41,962 bases of DNA from Akkermansiaceae bacterium. GTDB taxonomy: Bacteria > Verrucomicrobiota > Verrucomicrobiia > Verrucomicrobiales > Akkermansiaceae. Each line of letters begins with the position of its first letter. Positions within the stretch are counted from its first letter, which is position 1. This document shows, piece by piece, positions 24,901-33,040 of this stretch. The stretch is taken from assembly GCA_903827375.1 (NCBI GenBank), contig CAIKHZ010000070.1, positions 1 through 41,962 of the forward strand, read 5' to 3'. The position numbers and the translations under genes were made by a program. The notes under the pieces are model-generated. The model had not been told where the DNA came from and did no database searches. It saw only the letters and a program-made list of their open reading frames with translations.

Positions 24901-25535
24901 CGCTCAACCTCCTCTGGGCCGGATGGGCGTCGGCGGGTTGCTGCGGATCGGCTGGCCGACGGCAATAGCTTGCGGGCGAAATGCTGCGGATTGCGGCCGG
25001 CCTGATTGCTGCGTTTGCGCAGGATCCAGGATAATTGTTCGAGTGCCTTGATCATGCCGTCGCCATAACGCCCTTCCAGCCAGTGGGAATGGGCACGTGC
25101 CAAGCAATCAAAGGTATCTTCCTCTTCCAGAAATGGCTCCAGCAGGTAACCAACGCTCAGGCCCGCTGCCTTGGTTTCCGGATCAATCGTCAGTAAAATG
25201 CCCGCAGCGTTGGACGTTCCGGGCGGCAAATCTGCAAACTTTGCACGGTTAAGCAGCCAAAAGCCAAAGCGCCGCAAGTGAGCTGCCTCCCCCAGCGACC
25301 CAGTGTATATCGCCACAAATACCTGCGGGAAGCGCTTCGTGATTTGCCTCATTGCCACCTCCACTGGCTCGCGCTCATCGTGGCGCAGCAAGCCCGCCGT
25401 GTCCGCCAGGCACCGCATCCGCATGTCCCGCCCTCCAAATTGCACGTCGGCATCTCCAATCGTGAAGCCACAATGCGGGCAGTCCTCCGCTGCACGGTGG
25501 ATATTTTGCACGCATCGAGGACATTTCATTACCAT
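24897..25535 (-). CDS. TPM-domain protein with N-terminal zinc ribbon
   Basis: This 212-residue protein begins with a zinc ribbon (C5-x2-C8 and C19-x2-C22). A TPM-type domain follows at about 55-180, with RFPQVFVAIYTGSL, FGFWLLNRAKF, GILLTIDPETKAAGLSVGYL and ARAHSHWLEGRYGDGMIKAL. The GxxxxGYxLE-like centre and the terminal RYxDGM helix are typical of the family. There is no signal peptide or membrane helix, so it is probably cytoplasmic. It is the first gene of a - strand run: this gene, TPM-like membrane protein, HtrA-like protease, degenerate HtrA. The second ATG at 25529 (MKCPRC) is an equally good start. The spacer 25536-25909 to the divergent sulfatase shows no further gene. Confidence 0.8.
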   Translation of the reverse strand: MVMKCPRCVQNIHRAAEDCPHCGFTIGDADVQFGGRDMRMRCLADTAGLLRHDEREPVEVAMRQITKRFPQVFVAIYTGSLGEAAHLRRFGFWLLNRAKFADLPPGTSNAAGILLTIDPETKAAGLSVGYLLEPFLEEEDTFDCLARAHSHWLEGRYGDGMIKALEQLSWILRKRSNQAGRNPQHFARKLLPSASRSAATRRRPSGPEEVER

Positions 25536-25909
25536 CGGCCACCGCTATCCTGCAAAATCCAAGGTAATCCGTCAAAGCGAAAATTCAGCCAATGTGAAAT
25601 GCCGCCAGGGGCACCTCGTCAATAAAAATTCTGACAGTTGGAGACTCCTCAGGGGGAGGTAACTCTGGAAACTTGGCTCGTCCGCTATGCCTCTGGCTCA
25701 GACCCTCAGCCATCTGGAAATTAGCCGGATCCCTGCCTGCATCACCCCGAGCAAATGTTACCATGCGCGGACTGACCCCATGTGGTAATGTGGATCATCT
25801 GCAAACACGAACGAGAACAGAGGTGCAAAAATTTGTCATGAAAACCATCATCAGACTCCTTGAAATAAAAATGATGCTGTCGTTAGGCCAGGATTCCCCG
25901 TGCGTCTTG

Positions 25910-27370
25910 ATGTCTTGGGTCTCGGGTCTGAGGGGAACCCTCGCTAGGGCGTGCCGCCGCCGCGCCACCGTGTGGCTGTGCGTCACGCTCGGCTGCGCCG
26001 CTACCTCGCACGCCGCGGAACGCAAACCAAATTTCCTCTTTATCTACACCGACGACCAGCGCTGGGACGCGATGGGCGTCGTCCAGCGCGAGCAGGCCGG
26101 GCATGCTCGCTTTCCGTGGTTCAAGTCGCCCAACATGGACCGCTTGGCTGGCAGCGGTGTGCGCTTCCGCAATGCCTTCGCCACCTGCTCGTTGTGTGCT
26201 CCGAGTCGAGCCGCTTTCCTAACGGGTTGTTACAACCACCTAAATGGGATTACTAACAATCATACCGAGTTTCCGGTGGATACGGTCACTCATGCCTCGC
26301 TGCTGCGTGCTGCTGGCTACACGACCGCTTACATTGGCAAGTGGCATATGGGTGAACAGCGTGGACAGCGCCCCGGTTTCGATTACTCTGCGAGCTTCAT
26401 TGGTCATGGTCGGTACAACGACTGTCCGGTCGAAGTCAACGGTGTTTCCACGCCTACCAAAGGGTGGATTGACGACGTCAGCACTGACTTTGCGATTGGA
26501 TGGATGAAGCAGAATCGCGAGCGGCCGTTTTCGTTGGTTGTGGGTTTCAAGAGTCCTCACAGCCCGCGCGGCGGCAAAAATCTCCCCGAGCGCTTGCGCA
26601 ACCTCTATGCCGGAGAAACCAGCAGGCCAGCACCAAATTTCGGCGTGTCAGCCATCTTCCACCCGCCCGACCCCGCCACAGGCAAGCAGCCTCAAGGGCT
26701 CTCTGACAATGCGATCCATCTCGACTACCTCCGCCACGTCACAGGTGCCGATGAAAATCTTGGTAGATTGCTAGATTCTCTCGATGAGCTCGGTCTGGCA
26801 GAAGACACAGTGGTCGTTTACACCAGCGATAACGGCTACTATCTAGGTGAACATTGCCTCGGCGATAAGCGCTCGATCTATGAAGAGTCACTGCGCATCC
26901 CAATGCTGGTGCGTTACCCACGCCTCTTCGGCAAGGGCCAGGTCATCGACGAGATGGTTCTCAACATCGACCTCGCCCCGACGCTTCTCGATTTGGCTGG
27001 CGTGGCCGTGCCCGAAGCCATGCAGGGTGTGAGTTGGAAAGCTCTTGCCACCGGGCAGAAGCTGGCGAATTGGCGCCAGTCGTTTCTGGCAGAGTATTTT
27101 TATGAAAACGGCGGTGGAGACACTCCTACATTGATAGGCGTCCGCAGCGCCAACGCTAAACTCGTGACCTACCCCGGCCATCCCGAGTGGACTGAAGTTT
27201 TTGATCTAGCAGTTGATCCATACGAGTTGAAAAACTTGGCAGCGGATCCCGCGGTCACCGCGAAACTCAGTGCCGAGCTCGACACCCAAATGAAGGCCGT
27301 CAACTATGCCGTGCCTCCCAACGTTGACAAACCACCGCTACCCAAACCTGCAGCTAGAACGCCGAAATAG
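25910..27370 (+). CDS. Secreted sulfatase (Cys-type, formylglycine-dependent)
   Basis: This 486-residue type I sulfatase should hydrolyse sulfate esters, probably on polysaccharides, after oxidation of Cys96 to formylglycine. The signature is C96-A-P-S-R100 in CSLCAPSRAAFLTG. Metal ligands include D48-D49 in YTDDQ and the later YTSDNGYYLGEH. GKWHMG is also present. The signal peptide has an unusually Arg-rich n-region (RACRRRATVWLCVTLGCAA, cut near SHA). The frame is open to 25673, with other ATGs at 25766, 25838 and 25871. ATG 25910 is chosen as nearest to the signal peptide, without a Shine-Dalgarno site, so the start is uncertain. No sulfatase-maturing enzyme lies in this window. Substrate is unknown; sulfatases are abundant in Verrucomicrobia and Planctomycetes that feed on sulfated glycans. 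Confidence 0.92.
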   Translation: MSWVSGLRGTLARACRRRATVWLCVTLGCAATSHAAERKPNFLFIYTDDQRWDAMGVVQREQAGHARFPWFKSPNMDRLAGSGVRFRNAFATCSLCAPSRAAFLTGCYNHLNGITNNHTEFPVDTVTHASLLRAAGYTTAYIGKWHMGEQRGQRPGFDYSASFIGHGRYNDCPVEVNGVSTPTKGWIDDVSTDFAIGWMKQNRERPFSLVVGFKSPHSPRGGKNLPERLRNLYAGETSRPAPNFGVSAIFHPPDPATGKQPQGLSDNAIHLDYLRHVTGADENLGRLLDSLDELGLAEDTVVVYTSDNGYYLGEHCLGDKRSIYEESLRIPMLVRYPRLFGKGQVIDEMVLNIDLAPTLLDLAGVAVPEAMQGVSWKALATGQKLANWRQSFLAEYFYENGGGDTPTLIGVRSANAKLVTYPGHPEWTEVFDLAVDPYELKNLAADPAVTAKLSAELDTQMKAVNYAVPPNVDKPPLPKPAARTPK

Positions 27371-27392
27371 CGCAATACCGTGGGTCTTAAGG

Positions 27393-28277
27393 TCAGTGTG
27401 TCAAGGATTCGAGCAGCGCCGCCGCGTGAAAGATAGCCGCGAAGACCAGCAATAAAACCCCGCCAAGTGCCAGCAGGCGGTTATACGCAGGGCCGGGCGC
27501 CTGGGTCCGCACACCGTGGAAAATCAGCCAGCCCAATAACACGATAGGAACACCGGCAACCGCCAGCGGACTGTGGCCCAAAACGATCCAAGCGCCACCG
27601 ACCCCTGCCGCCAGCGCCAGTTCGAGGGCGATGACGGCCACGGCCGCCCGATGGCCGAAACGCACGGCCAGAGTGCACTTGCCGGTGGTGGCATCCTCGG
27701 CCCGGTCCCGCAGGTTATTGATAGAAATGAGCACCGCAGAGAGCAGGCCGGTCTGTAAACCCAGCAGCAAGGCAGCAACCGGCCATCCGCCAGTTTGGAT
27801 AAAGACGGTGCCCGCCACCGCGATCAATCCGAAGAAGAGGACGACAAATACCTCGCCCAAGCCCCGGTATGCCAACGGAAACGGCCCGCCGGTGTAGCCG
27901 TACGCGAGAAATAGCGAGGGACAGCCAATAACCAATACCGGCCAGCCTCGCGCCTGATAGAGCATGCTCCCGAACATCACCGCCAACCCTAGAAAGCCGA
28001 TTGCCCACACAAAAACCGTGCGGGCCGATAGCAGGCCCGAGGCCGTCGCCCGCGTCGGTCCGAGGCGGCGGGAGGTATCCGCCCCCTTGCGCGAATCGAT
28101 GGCATCGTTGAAGAAATTTGTCGCGATCTGGATGGCGATGGCACCGCCCAAGGTGCAGGCAGCCAGCCGCAGGTCACAGGCACCGGTGAGGATCCAAGCC
28201 AGCACGCAAGCGACCCATACCGGAACCACGGCGGCGGGAAGCGTCTTGGGACGCGCGGCGAGTAAACAGGCATGCAT
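27393..28277 (-). CDS. menA: UbiA-family prenyltransferase, probably 1,4-dihydroxy-2-naphthoate polyprenyltransferase
   Basis: This 294-residue polytopic membrane enzyme of the UbiA superfamily has the opening ARPKTLPAAVVPV, which is characteristic of MenA. The first Asp-rich site is NFFNDAIDSRKGAD (54-67) with the RLGPTR string after it, and the second is NNLRDRAEDATTGKCTLAVRFG. MenA joins a polyprenyl chain to dihydroxynaphthoate in menaquinone synthesis at the inner membrane. No other men gene is nearby, so the assignment rests on the protein. ATG 28277 (MHACLLAARPKT) is chosen over an open frame to 28430. Immediately upstream of it, with no gap, is a run of eight C on the coding strand, preceded by TGA, and no Shine-Dalgarno sequence. 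Confidence 0.88.
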   Translation of the reverse strand: MHACLLAARPKTLPAAVVPVWVACVLAWILTGACDLRLAACTLGGAIAIQIATNFFNDAIDSRKGADTSRRLGPTRATASGLLSARTVFVWAIGFLGLAVMFGSMLYQARGWPVLVIGCPSLFLAYGYTGGPFPLAYRGLGEVFVVLFFGLIAVAGTVFIQTGGWPVAALLLGLQTGLLSAVLISINNLRDRAEDATTGKCTLAVRFGHRAAVAVIALELALAAGVGGAWIVLGHSPLAVAGVPIVLLGWLIFHGVRTQAPGPAYNRLLALGGVLLLVFAAIFHAAALLESLTH

Positions 28278-28285
28278 GGGGGGGG
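28278..28285 (-). repeat. C8 homopolymer abutting the menA start codon
   Basis: Eight consecutive C on the - strand sit directly before ATG 28277, in the context TGA-C8-ATG. A similar TGA-C12-G-ATG occurs at the sensor kinase start (32672-32687), and a C9 run is at 28764. Homopolymers this long are prone to slippage. Confidence 0.9.
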
Positions 28286-28955
28286 TCACTGCCGGAAGTA
28301 AAACGGTTGTGGTTGAAGTGATGGAGTCACGCCGGTCGGGTGGCGGCGTCTTGTTGGGTGGTTCTTGGCTCCAACACTGCCTGAGTGGAGAAAGGACTGA
28401 AGGCGGATGCACGGTTCGTGCTGATGTCAAGGATGTGCTTCAACAGATTGATCCCACAATAGATTGAAATAACTGGCATCTTTGATCTCTCCTCGCAAGA
28501 CCGTGATTGAAATATGGCCCGAGCGCAATTCCAAATACAGTTGAAAACTCAACAAAGCCAAGGTGGATTTCATCGGCGGCAGACCAACGTGCATGAACGT
28601 GGAGGTGATGGCAAGACACCGGTGCGTTGGGAGCCCAGTCGCAGATGTGGACCGACAAGCATCCATCCGAAGACCGGATCGGGGCCCGCGTCCATTCACG
28701 CGCCTCGGCTCCGGCCGAGGTCGTGTGGCCGCAGGTCGCCCGTTTGTCCTCATCAAAGAGCAGCCCCCCCCCGGGCAGTGCGAAACTCGGCTTGTCTTCT
28801 CTTGGGGGCTTGCACCTTCTGCTGCAAGAATTGTGGATTGACACGCTGGACTGGTCTGGACAACTTTCGAGCGCGTTGGCGGAGGAATGCGATTTTCGTG
28901 GCTGCGAGGGCGGTTGGCGGAATGACCTCGTGCGGCGGTACTTCATCCTTGATCC
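28286..28955. other. 670-bp gene-free divergent spacer
   Basis: This gap lies between the divergent menA and arylsulfotransferase-like genes. I see no supportable gene. Open frames on both strands here give Arg/Pro-rich translations without familiar motifs. It holds a C9 tract (28764-28772) and a perfect hairpin CCTCGGC-TCCG-GCCGAGG (28703-28720). It probably carries both promoters and possibly decayed sequence. Confidence 0.5.
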
Positions 28956-31900
28956 ATGAACCGTGCCTATCAAATCCTTGTCGCTGCGGTCGCCCTTTTG
29001 CTGGCGGCGACTGGCATCCGGGCAGACACCGGTGCCTATCGCAATCTCGGATATATGTACCTTTCGCCACTGCCAGGCGCTGAGTACTCCCCGACGCAAA
29101 CGAAGTTTGTGCTGGTTCGTTTTACGAATGTGGATCCGACGCTGGTCACCAATCTGGCCCAGTTCATTCAGGTGAGCGGTGCCAGTAGCGGCATTCACTC
29201 GGGCACGACCAAGATTGCCAGCGACAAGCGAACCGTCATCTTTGAAATGACTAACACGTTCCAGTCTAACGAATTGGTCACCGTCTCTCTGGCTCCGCAG
29301 ACGTCAGCCGGAACTGTCCAACCCTATCAATACACGTTTATGATCTCCGGCCACATGCCGGATAACCCTGTCATCACTGCCCGTGGTGACAACCCGCCTA
29401 ATGAAGCCAAAGAGAAGGCGTTTGACGGCGATGTGTCCACGAAATGGTATGATGGAGTGGCACCCAACGGAAGCACCATTTCCAGCTGGATCCAGTATAT
29501 GTATCCCGGAACTGATACCCACTATGTCACCAGTTACTCGATCACTTCGGCCAACGACGTTCCGGCACGCGATCCCATGGACTGGCGTTTCTACGGGGTG
29601 AATTCAGCCGGTAATCTGACATTGCTGGATAGCCGGACCGGCCAAACGTTCGCCAGTCGCGGCCTCAAAAATACGTACTCCTTCACAAATCTAACTGCCT
29701 ACAGTGGCTACCGCTTGTGGATCACCAAAGTCGCCGATCCCACCACTGCCGGCGCGGTGCAATTGGCGGAACTCGGCTTCATTGAACCCACCGGCACGAT
29801 TCTCCGCGAGTACTGGACCGGTATTGCCGGCACTGCTGTGAGTGATCTGACGTCAAACGCCAATTATCCAAGCACTCCCACCGCTCGCGATTACCTCTTC
29901 AGCTTTGAGGCGCCGACGGATTGGGCGGATAGCTACGGCACCCGGGTTCGAGGCTACCTCACAGCACCCAGCTCCGGCACTTATGTGTTTTGGATCGCCA
30001 GCGATGATAACAGCGAACTGTGGCTGAGCACCAATGCCGATCCTGCTAACAAAACTAAGATTGCCTATGTGCCCGGATGGACGAATTCACGACAATGGTC
30101 CAATTATGCCGAACAAAAATCCGTGGCGATCAATTTGGTCGCCGGACAAAAATATTATGTTGAGGCATTGCAGAAGGAGGGCGGTGGCGGCGACAACCTC
30201 GCCGTCGGCTGGGCCAAACCCGGCCAAGCCACCAGTGCCCCTTCTGAAGTGGTTCCCGGTTGGGTGCTCTCGCCGTGGGTCATCACCGCTAGCGTCGCGG
30301 CACAGCCCCCATTGGCAGCGCCGGCGCCACCGCTTGGCAATTCGCCGGCGTCGCCCGGCAAGGCTGGCATCATGCCCAACGGGGTGTCGGTCCCTAGCAA
30401 CTTCCCATTCATCAGCATCACCACCAACAACAATCCGTGCGCTGATCCCATCTTCATTGACAACCGTGGTGGCGGCGGCCAGTGCTACAACGTGATCTTT
30501 GATAACTCCGGCTCGCCCATCTGGTACCAGCGGATGCCCGACGAACGGCGCGACATGAAAGTCCAGCCTAACGGTGTGCTCACCCTGTTGGCCAGGGACA
30601 AGGGCCAGTACTTCTACGGGATGAACACCCACTACGAGAAGATTGCGGAATACTGGACCAAAAATGGCTATAGCGTGGATGAGCACGAACTGCAAATGCT
30701 CGCGGATGGAACGTATTTCCTCATCGGCTTGAACGGCCAGACCGTGGACCTGAGTCGTTATGTTTCCGGGGCCGGCACCAGTGTCGGCATCACCGAGGAT
30801 TGCATCCAGCAATTCACCCCGTCCGGCGAACTCATCTTCCAGTGGCGGGCTTGGGACCACCTCGATCCCGCTGGCCAGAATACCGTCGTGGACCCGCTAA
30901 ATCCAGGGGATTTCACCCACATGAACGCCATTTCAGTGGATAGTGACGGCCACATCCTGCTCTCTAGCCGCAATACCAGTGAGGTCACTAAGATCAATCG
31001 CGACACAGGTGAGATTATCTGGCGCCTCGGCGGCACCCACAACCAGTTCACCTATCTCAATGATCCACTCAACGGCCAACGCAATCAGCATGCCGTGCGT
31101 GCTCTGGGCAACAACCACTACACGCTCTTTGACAATGGCAACGGCCACAGTCCCCAGGTGTCCCGCGGCGTCGAATACGTGGTGGACCCCGTCGCCATGA
31201 CTGCCACCCTCGTCTGGCAATATTTGGAGGCCCCGACGAACCTGTTCACCTACTACATGGGCGATGTTCAGCGTCTGCCTAACGGAAATACCCTGATCAA
31301 CTGGGTGATAGGGGGCTATCCCAAGCTCACCGAGGTTCGCCCCGATGGAACCAAGGCCTTCGAGATGAACTGGGTGAGTCAATATGAGGCCTATCGGGTC
31401 TGGCGTTGCCCGTGGCAGGGGGTTGCCCTCAAGCCTTATCTGATATTGGAAGCCTATCCCGACAACGTGACGCTGCTGTTCAATCAGTTCGGCGACAGCA
31501 GCGTGGTGACCTATCGCATCTACGGCGGCACCTCGCCACAGCCCACCACCCTGCTGGGCACCTCGGGCACAACCATGAAATGCCTGAGCAATCTGACGAG
31601 TGGCCAGACGTATTACTTCCGCGTCACCGCCGTCAACAAGAACGGCGTGGAAGGTCCTTATTCTAACGAGGAGAACGTTGCCGTTAATATCATCAAACCC
31701 GGCCAAAATATGGTTGCCAACGGCGATTTCTCCGGCGGCACGGCGTCGTGGTCGTCATCGGTCACAAGTCCGGCTGTTGCGGCTTGGTCCACTACCAGCG
31801 GTTACAGCAGTTATGTAATCACCAATGGCGGCAGCAGCACCGCAAGCATCCAGTTGAAGCAAACCGGTCTTCCCATGGTCTTGGGGAATGCCTACGTCTT

Positions 31901-32309
31901 TGAGTTTGACGCATGGACGAGCAGCGGCACACGCACCATTGAAGCCAAGGTGATGCAGAACGGCTCTTCCAACACCAACTACAGCAGCACCAGGATCCCG
32001 AGTCTCACGGCTACCAAGCAGCACTTTCGCTACGTCTTCACCATGACAGCCGCCACGGATTTGAGTTCCATGATGGTTTTCAATGCGGGGGGCTCAACCA
32101 AATCCGTCTATCTTGACAACATCTCACTGTTCAACCCGCCGCCGGGCGACCTCAACATGGATGGCAAGGTGGACCTGCTTGACCTCAAACTCATGGGCAC
32201 CGATTGGCGAAAACAGCAGTCCGGACTCACCTCGGACATCGACGGCAACGGGAAAGTGGATTTTGCGGATTTTGGAATTCTTGGCGATAACTGGTCGGCT
32301 TCCCCCTGA
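28956..32309 (+). CDS. Secreted multidomain protein: discoidin-like, PA14, arylsulfotransferase-like, Fn3, carbohydrate-binding and dockerin modules
   Basis: This 1117-residue exported protein has a signal peptide (about 1-23). An SbsA/Ig-like segment comes first, then an F5/8-C-like domain (about 137-275, AFDGDVSTKWYD). A PA14 domain follows (about 280-445, YVFWIASDDNSELWLS) and an ASST/PF14269-type beta-propeller (about 460-835). The propeller strings include EHELQMLADGTYFLIG, HMNAISVDSDGHILLSSRNT, INRDTGEIIWRLGG and NQHAVRALGNNHYTLFDNG. An Fn3 domain, a CBM4/9-like domain and a type I dockerin-like end (two Ca-binding loops, DLNMDGKVDLLDLK and DIDGNGKVDFADFG) complete it. Arylsulfotransferases move sulfate between phenolic compounds, but many secreted ASST-like propellers have no tested activity. 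The dockerin may be a cohesin ligand or a terminal repeat; no cohesin gene is in the window. It lies 1.6 kb from the sulfatase. Confidence 0.88.
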   Translation: MNRAYQILVAAVALLLAATGIRADTGAYRNLGYMYLSPLPGAEYSPTQTKFVLVRFTNVDPTLVTNLAQFIQVSGASSGIHSGTTKIASDKRTVIFEMTNTFQSNELVTVSLAPQTSAGTVQPYQYTFMISGHMPDNPVITARGDNPPNEAKEKAFDGDVSTKWYDGVAPNGSTISSWIQYMYPGTDTHYVTSYSITSANDVPARDPMDWRFYGVNSAGNLTLLDSRTGQTFASRGLKNTYSFTNLTAYSGYRLWITKVADPTTAGAVQLAELGFIEPTGTILREYWTGIAGTAVSDLTSNANYPSTPTARDYLFSFEAPTDWADSYGTRVRGYLTAPSSGTYVFWIASDDNSELWLSTNADPANKTKIAYVPGWTNSRQWSNYAEQKSVAINLVAGQKYYVEALQKEGGGGDNLAVGWAKPGQATSAPSEVVPGWVLSPWVITASVAAQPPLAAPAPPLGNSPASPGKAGIMPNGVSVPSNFPFISITTNNNPCADPIFIDNRGGGGQCYNVIFDNSGSPIWYQRMPDERRDMKVQPNGVLTLLARDKGQYFYGMNTHYEKIAEYWTKNGYSVDEHELQMLADGTYFLIGLNGQTVDLSRYVSGAGTSVGITEDCIQQFTPSGELIFQWRAWDHLDPAGQNTVVDPLNPGDFTHMNAISVDSDGHILLSSRNTSEVTKINRDTGEIIWRLGGTHNQFTYLNDPLNGQRNQHAVRALGNNHYTLFDNGNGHSPQVSRGVEYVVDPVAMTATLVWQYLEAPTNLFTYYMGDVQRLPNGNTLINWVIGGYPKLTEVRPDGTKAFEMNWVSQYEAYRVWRCPWQGVALKPYLILEAYPDNVTLLFNQFGDSSVVTYRIYGGTSPQPTTLLGTSGTTMKCLSNLTSGQTYYFRVTAVNKNGVEGPYSNEENVAVNIIKPGQNMVANGDFSGGTASWSSSVTSPAVAAWSTTSGYSSYVITNGGSSTASIQLKQTGLPMVLGNAYVFEFDAWTSSGTRTIEAKVMQNGSSNTNYSSTRIPSLTATKQHFRYVFTMTAATDLSSMMVFNAGGSTKSVYLDNISLFNPPPGDLNMDGKVDLLDLKLMGTDWRKQQSGLTSDIDGNGKVDFADFGILGDNWSASP

Positions 32310-32346
32310 TTGGTTAGGCCCTGAGAAGCATAGAATGAGCCACTGA

Positions 32347-32520
32347 AATCCATATGTTGAACCTGAAAAATGTGAGTTTGTTTTGCTAGGCATTGGCACC
32401 AATCAAGCGATGTGCGCCTGCACTGAGGTGGATGCGAGTGGCAACGTGGTTGTCACAATGTTAACATCAACAGCCCCAAATACCGGTGCCTACCTCTACA
32501 GGGAAATGCGGAGACGGTGA
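32347..32520 (+). pseudogene. Decayed C-terminal fragment of an arylsulfotransferase-like protein
   Basis: Just after the previous gene, an open stretch of 57 codons without a usable start reads through VLLGIGTNQAMCACTEVD, ASGNVVVTML and GAYLYREMRR to a TGA at 32518. The order (short Leu/Gly strand, TEVD-x-x-G-x-V, then YxxYR near the end) parallels the last propeller strand of the intact neighbour (KLTEVRPDGTKAFEM, then YEAYRVWR). It looks like the tail of a second, deleted copy or relative. The rest of the spacer 32521-32671 shows no gene. Confidence 0.5.
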
Positions 32521-32671
32521 CGGAGTGCCTCTGCAATTTCTTGGGGGGCATCCGTAAAAGTTCTGCTTGACCTAAGTAGTGCGATGGCGTATGAGTCCCG
32601 TCTGAGTGCTTGGTTTCGGTTTGCTGTTGTGGAGGCTCAGGATGCGAACCAAAGGTGAATGTCCGACTTGA

Positions 32672-32683
32672 CCCCCCCCCCCC
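32672..32683 (+). repeat. C12 homopolymer one base before a start codon
   Basis: Twelve C run from 32672 to 32683, followed by G and the ATG at 32685 of the sensor N-terminal segment. The tract occupies the position where a ribosome binding site would lie. Length changes would alter leader spacing but not the reading frame. Confidence 0.95.
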
Positions 32684-32967
32684 GATGAAGCTATTACACC
32701 AGCGGTTGACGCGAGCGTCGGGGATGGGAGGCGTGCTGGTCGTGGGCTTGGTTCTGACTTGGTGGACGGTACAGCGGCGGGGAAGCGAGATGCGGGCCGA
32801 TCTGCTGCGGCAGGCGCAGTTGGTGGCGCAGGCGCTCGATGTTGAGTGCTTGCAGACGTTCACAGGGACGCCATCGGACCTGCAACGATCCGAGTATTTG
32901 GTGGTCAAGGGGCAGCTAGCCCTGACCCGTGAGGCCATCCCGCGATGCCGGGGGATTCATTTGATTG

Positions 32968-32983
32968 GCCGCGCTAGCGCGGC
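32968..32983. repeat. 16-bp perfect palindrome
   Basis: GCCGCGCTAGCGCGGC is its own reverse complement and abuts the 17-bp tandem repeats. It may mark the junction of a deletion or a repeat insertion in the sensor domain. Confidence 0.9.
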
Positions 32984-33031
32984 AGCAGGAGACGCCCGGC
33001 AGCAGGAGACGCCCGGCAGCGGGAGCGTCTG
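32981..33031 (+). repeat. 17-bp tandem duplication causing a frameshift
   Basis: Two identical units GGCAGCAGGAGACGCCC (32981-32997 and 32998-33014) are followed by a related third unit, GGCAGCGGGAGCGTCTG (33015-33031). Because 17 is not a multiple of three, each gain or loss of a unit shifts the frame. With one unit fewer, the upstream sensor frame and downstream kinase frame become continuous. Confidence 0.95.
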
Positions 33032-33040
33032 GAAACTGCG

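Noticed and set aside
28440-29198. Open frames on both strands in the menA/ASST-like spacer
   Set aside because: The translations lack known motifs, signal peptides or plausible starts, and partly overlap the real ASST-like gene.
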